Origin: Allobosea sp.
GTDB lineage: Bacteria > Pseudomonadota > Alphaproteobacteria > Rhizobiales > Beijerinckiaceae
Direction: 5' to 3'
NCBI GenBank assembly: GCA_024231975.1
Contig: JAAEQB010000022.1
Location: 1-64,000, forward strand
Length of the DNA stretch: 64,000 nt
Shown: positions 37,232 to 47,087 of the stretch, piece after piece
Layout of the letters: each line of letters opens with the position of its first letter
Numbering within the stretch: position 1 is the first letter of the stretch
Notes under the pieces: model-generated
The model's input: the letters and a program-made list of their open reading frames with translations, nothing else
Databases searched by the model: none
What the model was told of the DNA's origin: nothing
Made by a program: the position numbers and the translations under genes

Positions 37232-37681
37232 ATGATCAGGACGACGATGATCGCCGCCGCCCTCGCTGGCGGTTTTGCCTTGGCAACGCCGGCGGCCGCC
37301 GGCCCGCTCGCGCCGGCCCAGGCGAGCGTTGCCACCGCCGGCTCGACCAGTCTCGTCGAGCAGGTGCAGTACCGTCGCTATTACGGCCCGCGCTATGGCT
37401 ATCGCGGCGGCTATTACGGACGAGGCTATCGCTATAACCGCGGCGCGGCCGTCGGCGCCGGCATCGCCGCCGGTGCGCTCGGCGCTCTCGCCGCCGGCGC
37501 CCTGCTCGCGCCCGGCCCGGTCTATGCTGCCCCGCCGCCGCCCGTCTACGTCGCCCCGGCGCCCGCTTATGTCGAGCCGGATGCCGATGCGATCGCCTAT
37601 TGCTCGCGCCGCTTCCGTAGCTACGACCCGTCGACCGGCACCTATATCGCCTCGGGCGGCGTGGTCCGCGCCTGCCCGTAA
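37232..37681 (+). CDS. BA14K-family surface protein
   Basis: 149 aa with a signal peptide (ATPAAAGPLA). A Tyr/Arg/Gly-rich repeat (about 48-66), a hydrophobic Ala/Gly segment (about 70-92), a Pro-rich stretch (PPPPVYVAPAPAY) and a C-terminal core YCSRRFRSYDPSTGTYI with two Cys, as in the Brucella BA14K antigen. Hyphomicrobiales-specific. Ends in a strong terminator. Confidence 0.88.
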   Translation: MIRTTMIAAALAGGFALATPAAAGPLAPAQASVATAGSTSLVEQVQYRRYYGPRYGYRGGYYGRGYRYNRGAAVGAGIAAGALGALAAGALLAPGPVYAAPPPPVYVAPAPAYVEPDADAIAYCSRRFRSYDPSTGTYIASGGVVRACP

Positions 37682-37707
37682 GGCGCTGTCACAGGCTGCT
37701 TCCTTCG

Positions 37708-37738
37708 AACCTCCCGGCGTCCGGCCGGGAGGTTTTTT
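37708..37738 (+). terminator. Rho-independent terminator after BA14K gene
   Basis: AACCTCCCGGC (37708-37718) and GCCGGGAGGTT (37724-37734) form an 11-bp perfect stem with a five-base loop, then TTTT. Confidence 0.92.
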
Positions 37739-37810
37739 ATGACCGCTGCTGACTTGCATTGACGGCTCGGGCGGCTCTTAGTCTGCGCTCGTCTGAATCG
37801 GAGCCGGCCC

Positions 37811-38590
37811 GTGCGCATCGCCACCTGGAATGTCAACTCGATCCGCCAGCGGCTGACCCATGTCCTCACCTTCCTGAAGGAAGCCGAGCCCGACGCGCTC
37901 TGCCTGCAGGAGCTGAAATGCGTCGATGCGGATTTTCCGCGCGCCGAGATCGAGGAAGCCGGCTGGCAGGTCGCGATCCATGGCCAGAAGGGCTTCAACG
38001 GCGTCGCCATCATTTCGCGCAGCAAGCTCGAGGACGTCAGGCGCGGCCTGCCGGGCGATGAGAGCGACGAGCAGGCGCGCTATCTCGAAGGCGTGCTGCC
38101 GCTGGGCGATGGCGTCGTGCGGCTGGCCTCGATCTACCTGCCGAACGGCAACCCGCCGAACACCGAGAAATACCCCTACAAGCTCGCCTGGATGGAGCGC
38201 CTCGCGGTCCACGCCAAGGGACTGCTCGCGCATGAGGAACCGCTGGTGCTGGCCGGCGACTACAACGTCATCCCCGAGCCGCGCGACGCCCGCGATCCTG
38301 CCGCCTGGACCGGTGACGCGCTGTTCCTGCCGCCGACCCGCACCGCCTTCCGCAAGCTGCAGAGCCTCGGCTTCACCGAGGCGCTGCGCGCCACCACCGA
38401 CGCACCCGGCCTCTACACCTTCTGGGACTACCAGGCTGGCGCCTGGCAACGGAACAACGGTATCCGCATCGACCATCTGCTGCTCTCGCCGCAAGCCGCC
38501 GACAGGCTCGGCGCCGTCTCGATCGCCAAGCATGTCCGCGGCTGGGACAAGGCTTCCGACCACGTCCCGGTGCTGATCGAGCTGAATTGA
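37811..38590 (+). CDS. xth: Exodeoxyribonuclease III
   Basis: 259 aa; AP endonuclease and 3' exonuclease in base excision repair. N-terminal IATWNVNSIRQRL, LCLQELKC (Mg ligand Glu), GDYNVIP, LYTFWDYQAGAW and the end IDHLLLS ... DHVPVLIEL all fit the exonuclease III family. GTG start at 37811. Single gene, convergent with a small secreted protein gene. Confidence 0.95.
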   Translation: MRIATWNVNSIRQRLTHVLTFLKEAEPDALCLQELKCVDADFPRAEIEEAGWQVAIHGQKGFNGVAIISRSKLEDVRRGLPGDESDEQARYLEGVLPLGDGVVRLASIYLPNGNPPNTEKYPYKLAWMERLAVHAKGLLAHEEPLVLAGDYNVIPEPRDARDPAAWTGDALFLPPTRTAFRKLQSLGFTEALRATTDAPGLYTFWDYQAGAWQRNNGIRIDHLLLSPQAADRLGAVSIAKHVRGWDKASDHVPVLIELN

Positions 38591-38605
38591 GGCCTGACGC
38601 CGTGC

Positions 38606-38974
38606 TTATTGCGGCGAGCCGCGCCTGACGCCATCCTTGATGAAGACGCGGAACGGCGTCGTGCCGCTGGCGCTGCCATCGGCCGAGCGCCAGCGGCCAT
38701 TGCTGCAGAGCACGCCCCCTTGCGTCTCGCTCGCCTCGAACTCGATCAGGTTGTGATAGGTCGTGCCGTTCGGCTCGACGGCCCGGAACCGCGTACCGCA
38801 TTTGCCCCCGGCGACGACCGGATCGTAGTCGTGGATCATGATGCCGCCGCCGCCCGTGCTCGGGAACGGGTTCGTCAGCGGCGGCCAGTCCTCGAAGCGC
38901 TCCTGTGCGCCCGCGCCGTGGATGGCAAGCGCTGCGAAGGCGGCGATGAAGCTGAGGCGTGCGGCGTGGCACAT
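38606..38974 (-). CDS. Small secreted protein, unknown
   Basis: 122 aa with a signal peptide (AAFAALAIHGAGAQ). The rest is a beta-rich domain with two Cys (KCGTRFRAVEPNGTTYHNLIEFE, GGVLCSNGRWRS). Family not recognised. It begins 64 nt from the Sel1 gene stop and may be in that transcript. Confidence 0.6.
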   Translation of the reverse strand: MCHAARLSFIAAFAALAIHGAGAQERFEDWPPLTNPFPSTGGGGIMIHDYDPVVAGGKCGTRFRAVEPNGTTYHNLIEFEASETQGGVLCSNGRWRSADGSASGTTPFRVFIKDGVRRGSPQ

Positions 38975-39038
38975 GGCAGAAACTCCGAGGTTCGATACCT
39001 CGGCTACGTCGGCCTGCAGGCCCTGGATGCAGTTGCGC

Positions 39039-39992
39039 TCAGCGCCGCTCGGTGCGGCCGTGCTGACGCTCGACCAGGGCCAGAGCTGCCGTTCGGTCGC
39101 TCGCATTCGCATTGGCAAAGGCGGCGTCATAGCGCTCGACGATCCAGCCCTCGCGCGCGGTGTCTGCGCCCTCGCGAGCCAGCGCCAGCCACATCAGCCC
39201 CATGATCGGGTGACGCGGCACACCATCACCGCCGCGCAGCAGCATGTCGCCGAAGACGGCGCGCGCCGGGGCATGGCCCTTCTCGGCCGCCAGCTTCATC
39301 CAGCGCGCCGCCTGTCGCGGATCGCGCGAGACGCCGGTACCGTTGAGATAGAGCCGGGCGAGATTGTACTGGCCATCCGGATCGCCGAAATACGACGCGG
39401 CATAGTGGAACATGTCGAAGGCGCGGTCGGGATTGGGCTTCACATAGGTGCCCTTGATCCCGTCGAGGAAATAACCACCGAGCGCGACGAAGGCAGCCGA
39501 AACGATGCGACCGTCCGAGGTGCCGGGAATTTCGTCGGCATTCTCGTCCGCGATCTTCGAGAAATACTCGAACGCCTTGAGATCATTGGTCGGAACGCCG
39601 TCGCCGCTGGCATAGACGCGGCCGAGTTTGAACTGCGCGGCGAGATGGCCCTGCGCCGCGGCGTATTCGAGCGCCCGCACGGCGCCGGCCTGATCGCCGG
39701 CGGTCGAATCGCGCATCCAAGCCTTCAGAGCGTCGCGGGCGCTGCTGAACGGGGCGATCGGCAAGGCGGTGTGGGCGGCCGGGCCGCTCGGGGCCGGCGC
39801 GATCGCGCCACGGCCGGGAGCAAGTGGCGCAGGCGCGGCACGGCTCTCCACCTCCGGCTCCGGCAGGGCGGCGCCGGGAATCGGGAGCGGCGGCAGCGGC
39901 ACGCGCTCCACGGCCGCGTTCTGCGCCCAGGCTGCCTGCTGGCAGCCCAGAGCAAGCAACGCTCCGGCAATGATGGCCTCAGATATCCGCAT
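39039..39992 (-). CDS. Sel1-repeat secreted protein
   Basis: 317 aa with a signal peptide (MRISEAIIAGALLALGCQQAAWA). After a Pro-rich spacer come about four Sel1-like repeats: ALEYAAAQGHLAAQFKLGRVYASGDGV and a second clear copy, ARLYLNGTGVSRDPRQAARWMKLAAEKGHAPAR. Likely a periplasmic scaffold or regulator (as ExoR is in rhizobia), but that is only by class. ATG 39992 overlaps the last 14 nt of ilvD, so possibly coupled. Confidence 0.85.
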   Translation of the reverse strand: MRISEAIIAGALLALGCQQAAWAQNAAVERVPLPPLPIPGAALPEPEVESRAAPAPLAPGRGAIAPAPSGPAAHTALPIAPFSSARDALKAWMRDSTAGDQAGAVRALEYAAAQGHLAAQFKLGRVYASGDGVPTNDLKAFEYFSKIADENADEIPGTSDGRIVSAAFVALGGYFLDGIKGTYVKPNPDRAFDMFHYAASYFGDPDGQYNLARLYLNGTGVSRDPRQAARWMKLAAEKGHAPARAVFGDMLLRGGDGVPRHPIMGLMWLALAREGADTAREGWIVERYDAAFANANASDRTAALALVERQHGRTERR

Positions 39993-41709
39993 AGCACTGT
40001 GTCTCGGCTGCGCCTCCCGGATGGGTGACGGCGCCGCCCTTGGCGGATCCGACCGTCTGCGCGTATTTCCAAAGCGCGCCCGACCGGTAGTCCGTCTGGC
40101 GCGGCGTCCAAGCCTTACGACGCTCTTCAAGTTCGGCATCAGAAAGGCGGACTGCGAGCTTTCCTGTGATGGCGTCGAGCTCGATGATGTCGCCGTCGCG
40201 GATCAGGCCGATCGGCCCGCCGACGGCAGCCTCGGGGCCGACATGGCCGACGCAGAAGCCGCGGGTCGCGCCCGAGAAGCGGCCATCGGTGATCAGCGCG
40301 ACCTTGTCGCCCATGCCCTGGCCGTAGAGCGCGGCGGTGGTCGCCAGCATCTCGCGCATGCCGGGGCCGCCCTTGGGCCCCTCATAGCGGATGACCAGCA
40401 CGTCGCCGACCTTGTAGTCGCGATTGGTGACGGCCTTGAAGGCGTCCTCCTCGCAGTCGAAGCAGCGCGCCGGACCCGAAAAGACCAGGCTCTCCTGCGG
40501 CATGCCGGCGATCTTCACGATCGCTCCCTCGGGCGCAAGGTTGCCCTCGAGGCCGACGACGCCGCCGGTCTGGGTGATCGGCTTGCTCGCGGGATGGACG
40601 ACGTCCTGCTTGTCGTTCCATTTCACCGAGGCGAGGTTCTCGGCGATGGTCCGGCCGGTCACGGTCATGCAATCGCCGTGCAGATAGCCGTTGTCGAGCA
40701 GCGTCTTCATCAAGAGCGGGATGCCGCCAACCTCGAACATGTCCTTGGCGACATATTTGCCACCCGGCTTCAGGTCCGCGACGTAGGGCGTCTTCTTGAA
40801 GATCTCGGCGACGGCGAACAGGTCGAAGTCGATGCCGCATTCATGCGCGATCGCCGGCAAATGCAGCGCCGCATTGGTCGAGCCGCCGGAGGCCGCCACG
40901 ACCATCGCCGCATTCTCCAGCGCCTTGCGGGTGACGATGTCGCGCGGACGGATGTTCTTGGCGATCAGGTCCATCACCATCTCGCCGGCGGTATAGCAGA
41001 AGGTGTCGCGGACATCGTAGGGCGCCGGCGCGCCGCAGCTATAGGGCAGCGCCAGGCCGATCGCCTCGGCGACGGTCGCCATGGTGTTAGCGGTGAACTG
41101 GGCGCCGCAGGAGCCGGAGGACGGGCAGGCGACCTCCTCGAGCTCCTTCAGGTCCTCGTCCGACATCGCGCCGACCGAGTGCTTGCCGACCGCCTCGAAC
41201 ACGTCCTGGATGGTGACCGGCTGGCCCTTGAAATTGCCGGGCAGGATCGAGCCGCCATAGATGAAGATCGAGGGCACGTTGAGGCGCACCATCGCCATCA
41301 TCATGCCGGGCAGCGACTTGTCGCAGCCGGCTAGGCCGACCAGCGCATCATAGCAATGGCCGCGCATGGTGAGCTCGACCGAGTCGGCGATGACCTCGCG
41401 CGAGGCGAGCGACGACTTCATGCCCTGGTGGCCCATGGCGATGCCGTCGGTGACGGTGATCGTGCAGAACTCGCGCGGGGTGCCGCTAGCCGAGGCGACG
41501 CCCTTCTTCACGGCCTGGGCCTGGCGCATCAGGGCGATGTTGCAGGGGGCGGCCTCGTTCCAGCAGGAGGCGACGCCGACGAAGGGCTGCGCGATCTGCT
41601 TCGCGGTCATGCCCATCGCATAATAATAGGAGCGATGCGGAGCTCGAGCCGGCCCGACACTCACATGCCGGCTGGGCAGCTTCGACTTATCGAAAACGCG
41701 CGCGTCCAT
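39979..41709 (-). CDS. ilvD: Dihydroxy-acid dehydratase
   Basis: 576 aa Fe-S enzyme of valine/isoleucine synthesis. Cluster ligands: GVASCWNEAAPCN (first Cys), GLAGCDKSLPGMMMA (second Cys) and CPSSGSCGAQFTANTM (third Cys). Catalytic regions PSIFIYGGSILPG and GFCVGHVGPEA complete it. Length matches the family. ATG 41709 fits; a longer frame upstream is not similar to anything. Promoter not identified. Confidence 0.95.
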   Translation of the reverse strand: MDARVFDKSKLPSRHVSVGPARAPHRSYYYAMGMTAKQIAQPFVGVASCWNEAAPCNIALMRQAQAVKKGVASASGTPREFCTITVTDGIAMGHQGMKSSLASREVIADSVELTMRGHCYDALVGLAGCDKSLPGMMMAMVRLNVPSIFIYGGSILPGNFKGQPVTIQDVFEAVGKHSVGAMSDEDLKELEEVACPSSGSCGAQFTANTMATVAEAIGLALPYSCGAPAPYDVRDTFCYTAGEMVMDLIAKNIRPRDIVTRKALENAAMVVAASGGSTNAALHLPAIAHECGIDFDLFAVAEIFKKTPYVADLKPGGKYVAKDMFEVGGIPLLMKTLLDNGYLHGDCMTVTGRTIAENLASVKWNDKQDVVHPASKPITQTGGVVGLEGNLAPEGAIVKIAGMPQESLVFSGPARCFDCEEDAFKAVTNRDYKVGDVLVIRYEGPKGGPGMREMLATTAALYGQGMGDKVALITDGRFSGATRGFCVGHVGPEAAVGGPIGLIRDGDIIELDAITGKLAVRLSDAELEERRKAWTPRQTDYRSGALWKYAQTVGSAKGGAVTHPGGAAETQCYADI

Positions 41710-42231
41710 CCAACTTTCGTCCCGCCACCCACTTGCACTCACCTGGCGGGCGCCAGATGTGCCACGCCGCCGCCCGCCGGTGCAATCGTGAGCCCCCGAG
41801 CCGCCGACCGAGCATTTTATGCTCCGCATCCTGCCTGACGGGGCTTAATTCTTCCGTATCTCAGATAGTTACTGAAGTTTGCAGCTGAGGCCGCTTTGTG
41901 GCGGCTTCGCGGCAATCGTGGCAGCCCGCCCGCGCCACGCTGCAATAGCTGCCGATGTTGTAGAAAAGTCACGACATCTCGGCGCGCAAAGGCATGCGCA
42001 CCGGCCTTGCCCGCAATCCCAGCGTGCAGCTGGATCTCGCCCGCATTTCACGATCCCGGCACAGCGCCACCTGCGGAATGGGCGAACTGAAAAACGTCAG
42101 CGAGGCCTGCGCCGTTCCAACCAGCTTCAGGCGGCCTCAAAGCTCTAGATCAACCCATTGAAGTCGTACGACTTTTGAATCCACCAACAGGGGCAGGCCG
42201 AGCTTTCGGTAACAATCTGCGGGTCACAAAG

Positions 42232-42248
42232 ATTAGAATTCATCTAAT
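42232..42248. promoter_or_regulatory. Irr/ICE-like iron-control motif 1
   Basis: ATTAGA-ATTCA-TCTAAT: perfect 6-bp arms with a 5-bp centre. Close to the iron control element TTTAGAA...TTCTAAA bound by Irr. Lies 131 bp before the transporter start. Confidence 0.5.
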
Positions 42249-42258
42249 AAGAGCTCAG

Positions 42259-42275
42259 TTTAGAACAGATATAAC
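42259..42275. promoter_or_regulatory. Irr/ICE-like iron-control motif 2
   Basis: TTTAGAAC followed by AGATATAAC. The left half fits the ICE consensus exactly; the right half is degenerate. 104 bp before the start of the binding protein. Confidence 0.4.
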
Positions 42276-42378
42276 ACATTGAAATAAAAGGGATATTACC
42301 CTTGACCACCCCGGCCAGCCGCTCTACCGCTCCCTCCGAATGGCCGATTTTCATAGCCCCCGCCCGAAGGAGCGAAAC

Positions 42379-43392
42379 ATGACCGTCCGCACCGCGCTCA
42401 CCGCGACAGCCCTGGCTTCCTGCCTGCTGGCCGCCCCTGCCCTTGCGCAGAGCGTCAACCTCTACACGACGCGCGAGCCGGCTCTGCTCAACCCGGTCAT
42501 CGAGGCATTCACCAAGGATACCGGCATCAAGGTCAACGCGGTCTTCCTCAAGGACGGGCTGCAGCAGCGCATCCAGGCCGAGGGCAACAACAGCCCGGCC
42601 GACGTGATGCTCGTGGTCGATGTCGGTGAGATCCAGGCGGCGGCCGATGCCGGCATCACCCAGCCGGTCAAGTCGGCGCTGGTCGACAAGATCGTACCGG
42701 CCCAGCTGCGCGGCGCCGGCGACAACTGGATCACGCTGACCAAGCGCGCCCGCGTCGTCGTCGTCTCCAAGGACCGGGTCAAGCAGGACGCGATCACCTA
42801 TGAAGACCTCGCCGATCCCAAGTGGAAGGGCAAGTTCTGCATCCGCTCGGGCCAGCACCCCTACAACACCGCACTGTTCTCGGCTTATCTCGGCCATCAC
42901 GGCGCGGAGAAGACGGAAGGCTATCTCAAGGCGCTCAAGGCCAACACCGCCCGCAAGCCCGGCGGCGGCGACCGTGACGTCGCCCGTGACATCCTCTCGG
43001 GCCAGTGCGACATCGCCATCATCAACACCTACTATATCGGGCTGATGAGCAAGGCGACGAACGAGCAGAAGGGCTGGTACGAGGCGATCAAGCCGCTCAA
43101 GACCACCTTCGCCAATGGCGGCACCCATGTGAACGTCTCGGCCGCGGCGATCGCCAAGCACGCGCCGAACAAGGAGAACGCTGTCAAGCTGATCGAATAC
43201 ATGCTCGGCGAGAAGGCGCAGCACATCTATGCCGACGGCAATTTCGAGTTCCCGGTCAATGCCGACGTCAAGGAAGCCGAGGCCGTGAAGCTGCTCGGCG
43301 CCGTCACCCCGGACAAGCTGCCGCTCGCCGACATCGCCAAGAACCGCAAGGCCGCCTCCGAGCTGGTCGACAAGGCCGGCTTCGACAATTGA
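42379..43392 (+). CDS. Ferric iron ABC transporter, substrate-binding protein
   Basis: 337 aa with a signal peptide (LASCLLAAPALAQS). FbpA/FutA type: NLYTTREPALLNPVIEAFTKDTGIKVNAVFLKDGLQQRIQ, then ADVMLVVDVGEIQAAADAG and INTYYIGLM, where the Tyr pair binds Fe3+. Periplasmic. ATG 42379 with GGAGCG before it. The stop overlaps the permease start (TTGA). Confidence 0.92.
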   Translation: MTVRTALTATALASCLLAAPALAQSVNLYTTREPALLNPVIEAFTKDTGIKVNAVFLKDGLQQRIQAEGNNSPADVMLVVDVGEIQAAADAGITQPVKSALVDKIVPAQLRGAGDNWITLTKRARVVVVSKDRVKQDAITYEDLADPKWKGKFCIRSGQHPYNTALFSAYLGHHGAEKTEGYLKALKANTARKPGGGDRDVARDILSGQCDIAIINTYYIGLMSKATNEQKGWYEAIKPLKTTFANGGTHVNVSAAAIAKHAPNKENAVKLIEYMLGEKAQHIYADGNFEFPVNADVKEAEAVKLLGAVTPDKLPLADIAKNRKAASELVDKAGFDN

Positions 43393-45083
43393 GCCTGAGC
43401 GCATCCGCAGCACATTCAGAACGGCCGCCAGCTCGCTGGCGGCCGTCGACGCGTCTGGTCTATCTGACGGCAGCCGCCGCCGGCCTGGTCGCGCTGCCCG
43501 TGTTGGCGCTCGCCTTCACCGCCCTGTCGCGCGAGGCGCTGACGGTCTGGCCGCATCTAGCCGCCAATGTCCTGCCGGTCGCGCTCTGGAACACGGCTCT
43601 GCTGCTCGCCGGCGTCGCCCTGTTCTGTGGGGCGGTCGGCACCGGCGCCGCCTGGCTGGTGACGCAGTACGAGTTCCCCGGCCGCCGCAGCCTGGAATGG
43701 CTGCTCGTGCTGCCGCTGGCGCTGCCGACCTACATCACCGCTTACGTCTATGTGGAAATCCTCGGTTTCCAGGGGCCGTTCCAGAGCGCGCTGCGGGCGC
43801 TCACAGGCTGGCGCTCGCTGCGCGACTACTGGTTCCCCGATCCGCGCAACCTAGCCGGCGCCGTCCTGATCCTCGGGATCGTGCTCTACCCTTACGTCTA
43901 TCTCAGCGTGCGCGCGCTGTTCTCGATGCAGAGCGCCGCGCTGATCGAATCCGCCCGCACCCTCGGCACCAGGCGCTGGCCGCTGTTCTGGCGCATCGGC
44001 CTGCCGATGGCGCGCCCTGCCCTCGCCGCCGGCCTCACCCTCGCTTTGCTCGAGACGCTGAACGACATCGGCGCCAGCGAGTATCTCGGCGTCCGCTCGC
44101 TGACGATCTCGGTCTACACGACCTGGATCAATCGCGGCTCGCTGGCCGGCGCCACCCAGATCGCCTGTGTCATGCTGCTCGTCGTAGTCGGGCTGATGGC
44201 CGCCGAGGCGCGCACCCGCGGCGCCCGCCGCTTCGCCCTGCCGGTGAAGCGGCCGCGCCCGGTCGGCCGTATCCAGCTCTCGGGAGCTCGCAGCTGGATT
44301 GCATCGATCGCCTGCTTCCTCCCGGCGCTGTTCGGGGCGGTGCTGCCGCTCTATTACCTGCTCGGCGAACTCTGGCGCCGCGACCTCTTCGCCCAGGCCG
44401 ATGGGACGCTCTGGCGAGCGCTCGCCAACACCGTCGCGATCTCCGCACTCTCGGCCGTATTGATCGTCACGATCGGCCTCGGCATCGCCGCGGCGCTGCG
44501 GCTCGGGCGTGAGCGCGCTTTGCCGCTGCTCGCCCGCATCGCCTCGCTCGGCTATGCCCTGCCCGGCACGGTGCTGGCGCTCGGGCTGCTGGTGCCACTG
44601 GCAGCGTTCGACAACCTCGTCGCCGATTTGAGCCGGGCCCTCTTCGGCGCGAGCCCGGGCCTGCTGCTGCTGGGATCGGGCGCAGCGCTGGTCATCGCCT
44701 ATCTCGTGCGCTTCCTCACCATCGCCGTGAACGGAGTCGAGAGCGGCTATGCCCGCATCTCGCCGCGCATCGACGACGCCGCACGCTCGCTCGGCGCCGA
44801 CCGGCACGAATTGCTGCGCCGGCTGCATTGGCCGCTGATGCGCCCGGCCATCGCCGCTGCCGCCCTGCTGGTCTTCGTCGACTGCATGAAGGAACTGCCG
44901 GCGACGCTGCTGTTGCGCCCGCTCAACTTCGACACCCTGGCCACCGTGGTCTACGGCCACGCCGCCCGCGGTGTCTTCGAGGACGGTGCCCTGGCGGCGC
45001 TGCTGATCGTGGCGATCGGCATCTATCCGGCGCTGAGACTCGCCCGAGCCGGCGGGCAGCGGCCGGATTCGCGCGAAAACTGA
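43389..45083 (+). CDS. Ferric iron ABC transporter, fused permease
   Basis: 564 aa with about 12 membrane helices; two permease halves in one chain as in FbpB. Each half has an EAA loop: the first around SARTLGTRRWPLFWRIGLPMARPALAAG and the second around DDAARSLGADRHELLRRLHWPLMRP. TTG start overlapping the binding-protein stop by 4 nt. No ATPase gene follows within 2 kb. Confidence 0.9.
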   Translation: MSLSASAAHSERPPARWRPSTRLVYLTAAAAGLVALPVLALAFTALSREALTVWPHLAANVLPVALWNTALLLAGVALFCGAVGTGAAWLVTQYEFPGRRSLEWLLVLPLALPTYITAYVYVEILGFQGPFQSALRALTGWRSLRDYWFPDPRNLAGAVLILGIVLYPYVYLSVRALFSMQSAALIESARTLGTRRWPLFWRIGLPMARPALAAGLTLALLETLNDIGASEYLGVRSLTISVYTTWINRGSLAGATQIACVMLLVVVGLMAAEARTRGARRFALPVKRPRPVGRIQLSGARSWIASIACFLPALFGAVLPLYYLLGELWRRDLFAQADGTLWRALANTVAISALSAVLIVTIGLGIAAALRLGRERALPLLARIASLGYALPGTVLALGLLVPLAAFDNLVADLSRALFGASPGLLLLGSGAALVIAYLVRFLTIAVNGVESGYARISPRIDDAARSLGADRHELLRRLHWPLMRPAIAAAALLVFVDCMKELPATLLLRPLNFDTLATVVYGHAARGVFEDGALAALLIVAIGIYPALRLARAGGQRPDSREN

Positions 45084-45260
45084 GATGTTTCCCCGGCTTT
45101 CGGGTATCCGGGTGGGCACCGAACTCGACATTCGCGAGCCGGAGGACTAAACCCTTGCCGCGCGACGAGATGCTGGCCGCCCGGCCGAATCGCTCGCGCT
45201 ATCGGATTGCCTGACGACGGGGCCCTGCCGTCACGCAAATGAAGGCCATACGCTAAGGCC

Positions 45261-47009
45261 ATGTCACGACGCGCACTCCTGATCGGCCTCGCCGTCGCCG
45301 CGCTGCTGCTCACGCTTGGGCTGCGGTCGTGGAATCTCGCCTTGTCGCAGGTCGAGCGCTCCGTCGTCGCCGGCATCGAAACCCGGACCGGCCTCAAGGT
45401 GACGGGCATGCGCCGCGCCGAGATCGCGATCCTGCCTCTGCCCCGGATCAGCCTCTCCGATGTCAGCTTCGTCGATCCGCAGGGCGTGCTCTCCGGCAAG
45501 GCGGCGCGCCTGCGCGCCCGGGCCCGCCTGCTGCCCCTGATCGGCGGACAGCTCGACTTCGACCGCATCGATCTGGTCGCTCCCGAGATCGACGTCGCCG
45601 CGAGTGACTCCGGTGGCAGCTACGCCCTCTGGCTCGACCGCATTCTCGGCTATCTCGCGCGTCTCGACAGCCAGACCCGGCTCGTCCTGAATTCCGGCAG
45701 CGTCATGATGCGCTCGGACAGCACGGTCCTGACGACGTTGCGCGACGTCAACCTGCTGATCGAGGAACGGACTGCGCAGGCGCCGGTCGCGCTCGCCGGC
45801 TCCTTCACCTGGCGCGGCGAAGCCACCAAGGTCGACATCCTCTGGCCTGTAGCCGGCGAGCGGGCCCGCACCGCCTTCTCCCTCGGCTCGCGCCTGATGA
45901 ACCTGCGCCTCAACGGCACGCGCTCGGCCGCCCAGGGCACCACCAGCGGCCAGGTCGAGTTCAGCACGAAATCGCTGTCCGACGCCCTGGCCTGGATCGG
46001 CCCGCGCCCTCGCATCGCATCCCTGGTCCGTCAGGTCGAACTGACCGCGCAAGCCCAGATCAGCCCCGGCAGCGCCGCGCTCGACTCGGTGGTCGCCATG
46101 GTCGACGGCGACCAGCTCGAAGGGGCGCTCAAGCTCGACGGCGCCATGCCCAACTGGGCGCTGTCCGGCACGCTCGCCGGCGCCGAGTTCGATCTCGGGC
46201 GCCTGCTGCGCCAGGCCGAACCGCAGATGCCGGCCGGCAGCGGCGAAACGGCCGACACGCCGCTCGAATTCGACGGCTGGACCACCAATGATGTCGACCT
46301 GCGCCTCTCGCTCGACTCCGCCCGGATCGGCGCGGCACGCTTCGGCGATCTCGCGGCCCAGCTTCTGATCCGCAAGGGCCGCTTCGAAGCATCGCTTCTG
46401 CGCGCCTCGGCCTATGGCGGTTCGGCCCGCGCCCGCATCCTCGCCACGCCGGTCACCGCCGGCGCCGACGTCAAGCTGCAGCTCGGCCTCGAAAAGGTGA
46501 ATCTCGCTTTGGTCGCCGACGATCTGCCGGCGCTCGCCCGCCTCAGCGGCACCGCGACCGGGCAACTCGCCTTCGACGGCGTCGGCAGCAGCCTGGAGCA
46601 GGTGGTGAGCTCGCTGACCGGCCGCGCCGGCCTGACGATCCGGCAGGGCGAGTTCCGCGGCATCGCCTTCCCCGATCTGCTGCGCAAGGCCGAGAAGCCA
46701 CCGACCTCGGCGCGCGACTGGCGCCAGGGCAAGAGCGCTTTCGAGACCTTGCAGCTCTCCGCCCTCGCCAATCTCGGCGTGCTCTACGTCACCGATACGC
46801 AGATCGCCGGCTCGGGCTACAATGTCGTCCTCAACGGCACGGCCGATCTCACCCGGCGCTGGCTCGACCTCAACGGCGCGCTGAGTTCGACCACGACCTC
46901 GGCGCGAGTGCCCTTCGAGCTTCGCGGGCCCTTCTTCGGCGCCGCCTTCACGCCCGAGATCGACGCGGCCTTGCGGCCAATCGGCCCGGCGATCCCGCTG
47001 CTGCGCTGA
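45261..47009 (+). CDS. AsmA-family protein
   Basis: 582 aa. N-terminal membrane anchor (about 5-22, LLIGLAVAALLLTLGLRSW), then a long periplasmic beta-rich domain; the C-terminal part TGTATGQLAFDGVGSSLEQVVSSLTGRAGLTIRQGEFRGI is the AsmA signature. These proteins affect outer-membrane lipid transport. Convergent with gyrA. Confidence 0.9.
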   Translation: MSRRALLIGLAVAALLLTLGLRSWNLALSQVERSVVAGIETRTGLKVTGMRRAEIAILPLPRISLSDVSFVDPQGVLSGKAARLRARARLLPLIGGQLDFDRIDLVAPEIDVAASDSGGSYALWLDRILGYLARLDSQTRLVLNSGSVMMRSDSTVLTTLRDVNLLIEERTAQAPVALAGSFTWRGEATKVDILWPVAGERARTAFSLGSRLMNLRLNGTRSAAQGTTSGQVEFSTKSLSDALAWIGPRPRIASLVRQVELTAQAQISPGSAALDSVVAMVDGDQLEGALKLDGAMPNWALSGTLAGAEFDLGRLLRQAEPQMPAGSGETADTPLEFDGWTTNDVDLRLSLDSARIGAARFGDLAAQLLIRKGRFEASLLRASAYGGSARARILATPVTAGADVKLQLGLEKVNLALVADDLPALARLSGTATGQLAFDGVGSSLEQVVSSLTGRAGLTIRQGEFRGIAFPDLLRKAEKPPTSARDWRQGKSAFETLQLSALANLGVLYVTDTQIAGSGYNVVLNGTADLTRRWLDLNGALSSTTTSARVPFELRGPFFGAAFTPEIDAALRPIGPAIPLLR

Positions 47010-47087
47010 CGCTCCCCTGATCAGAAGAACTATTCCGGACCAGCGTTGCTGCCAACTCAAGAAAGATTGTCAGCGCCGCGAGCCAAA

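Larger units (their letters stand above)
41710..42378. other. Intergenic region between ilvD and the iron transporter
   Basis: About 670 bp. Contains a GAGCAT-TTT-ATGCTC hairpin (41810-41824), a stretch of short shadows at 41880-42150 with no gene I trust, and the iron-responsive boxes at 42232-42275. AT-rich near the transporter start. Confidence 0.6.

Noticed and set aside
39769..41334. 521-codon open frame antisense to ilvD
   Set aside because: Shadow frame; ilvD on the other strand is certain.
41880..42150. Short frames of 60-90 codons between ilvD and the iron transporter
   Set aside because: No ribosome sites, no family-like sequence, frames on both strands with equal plausibility.
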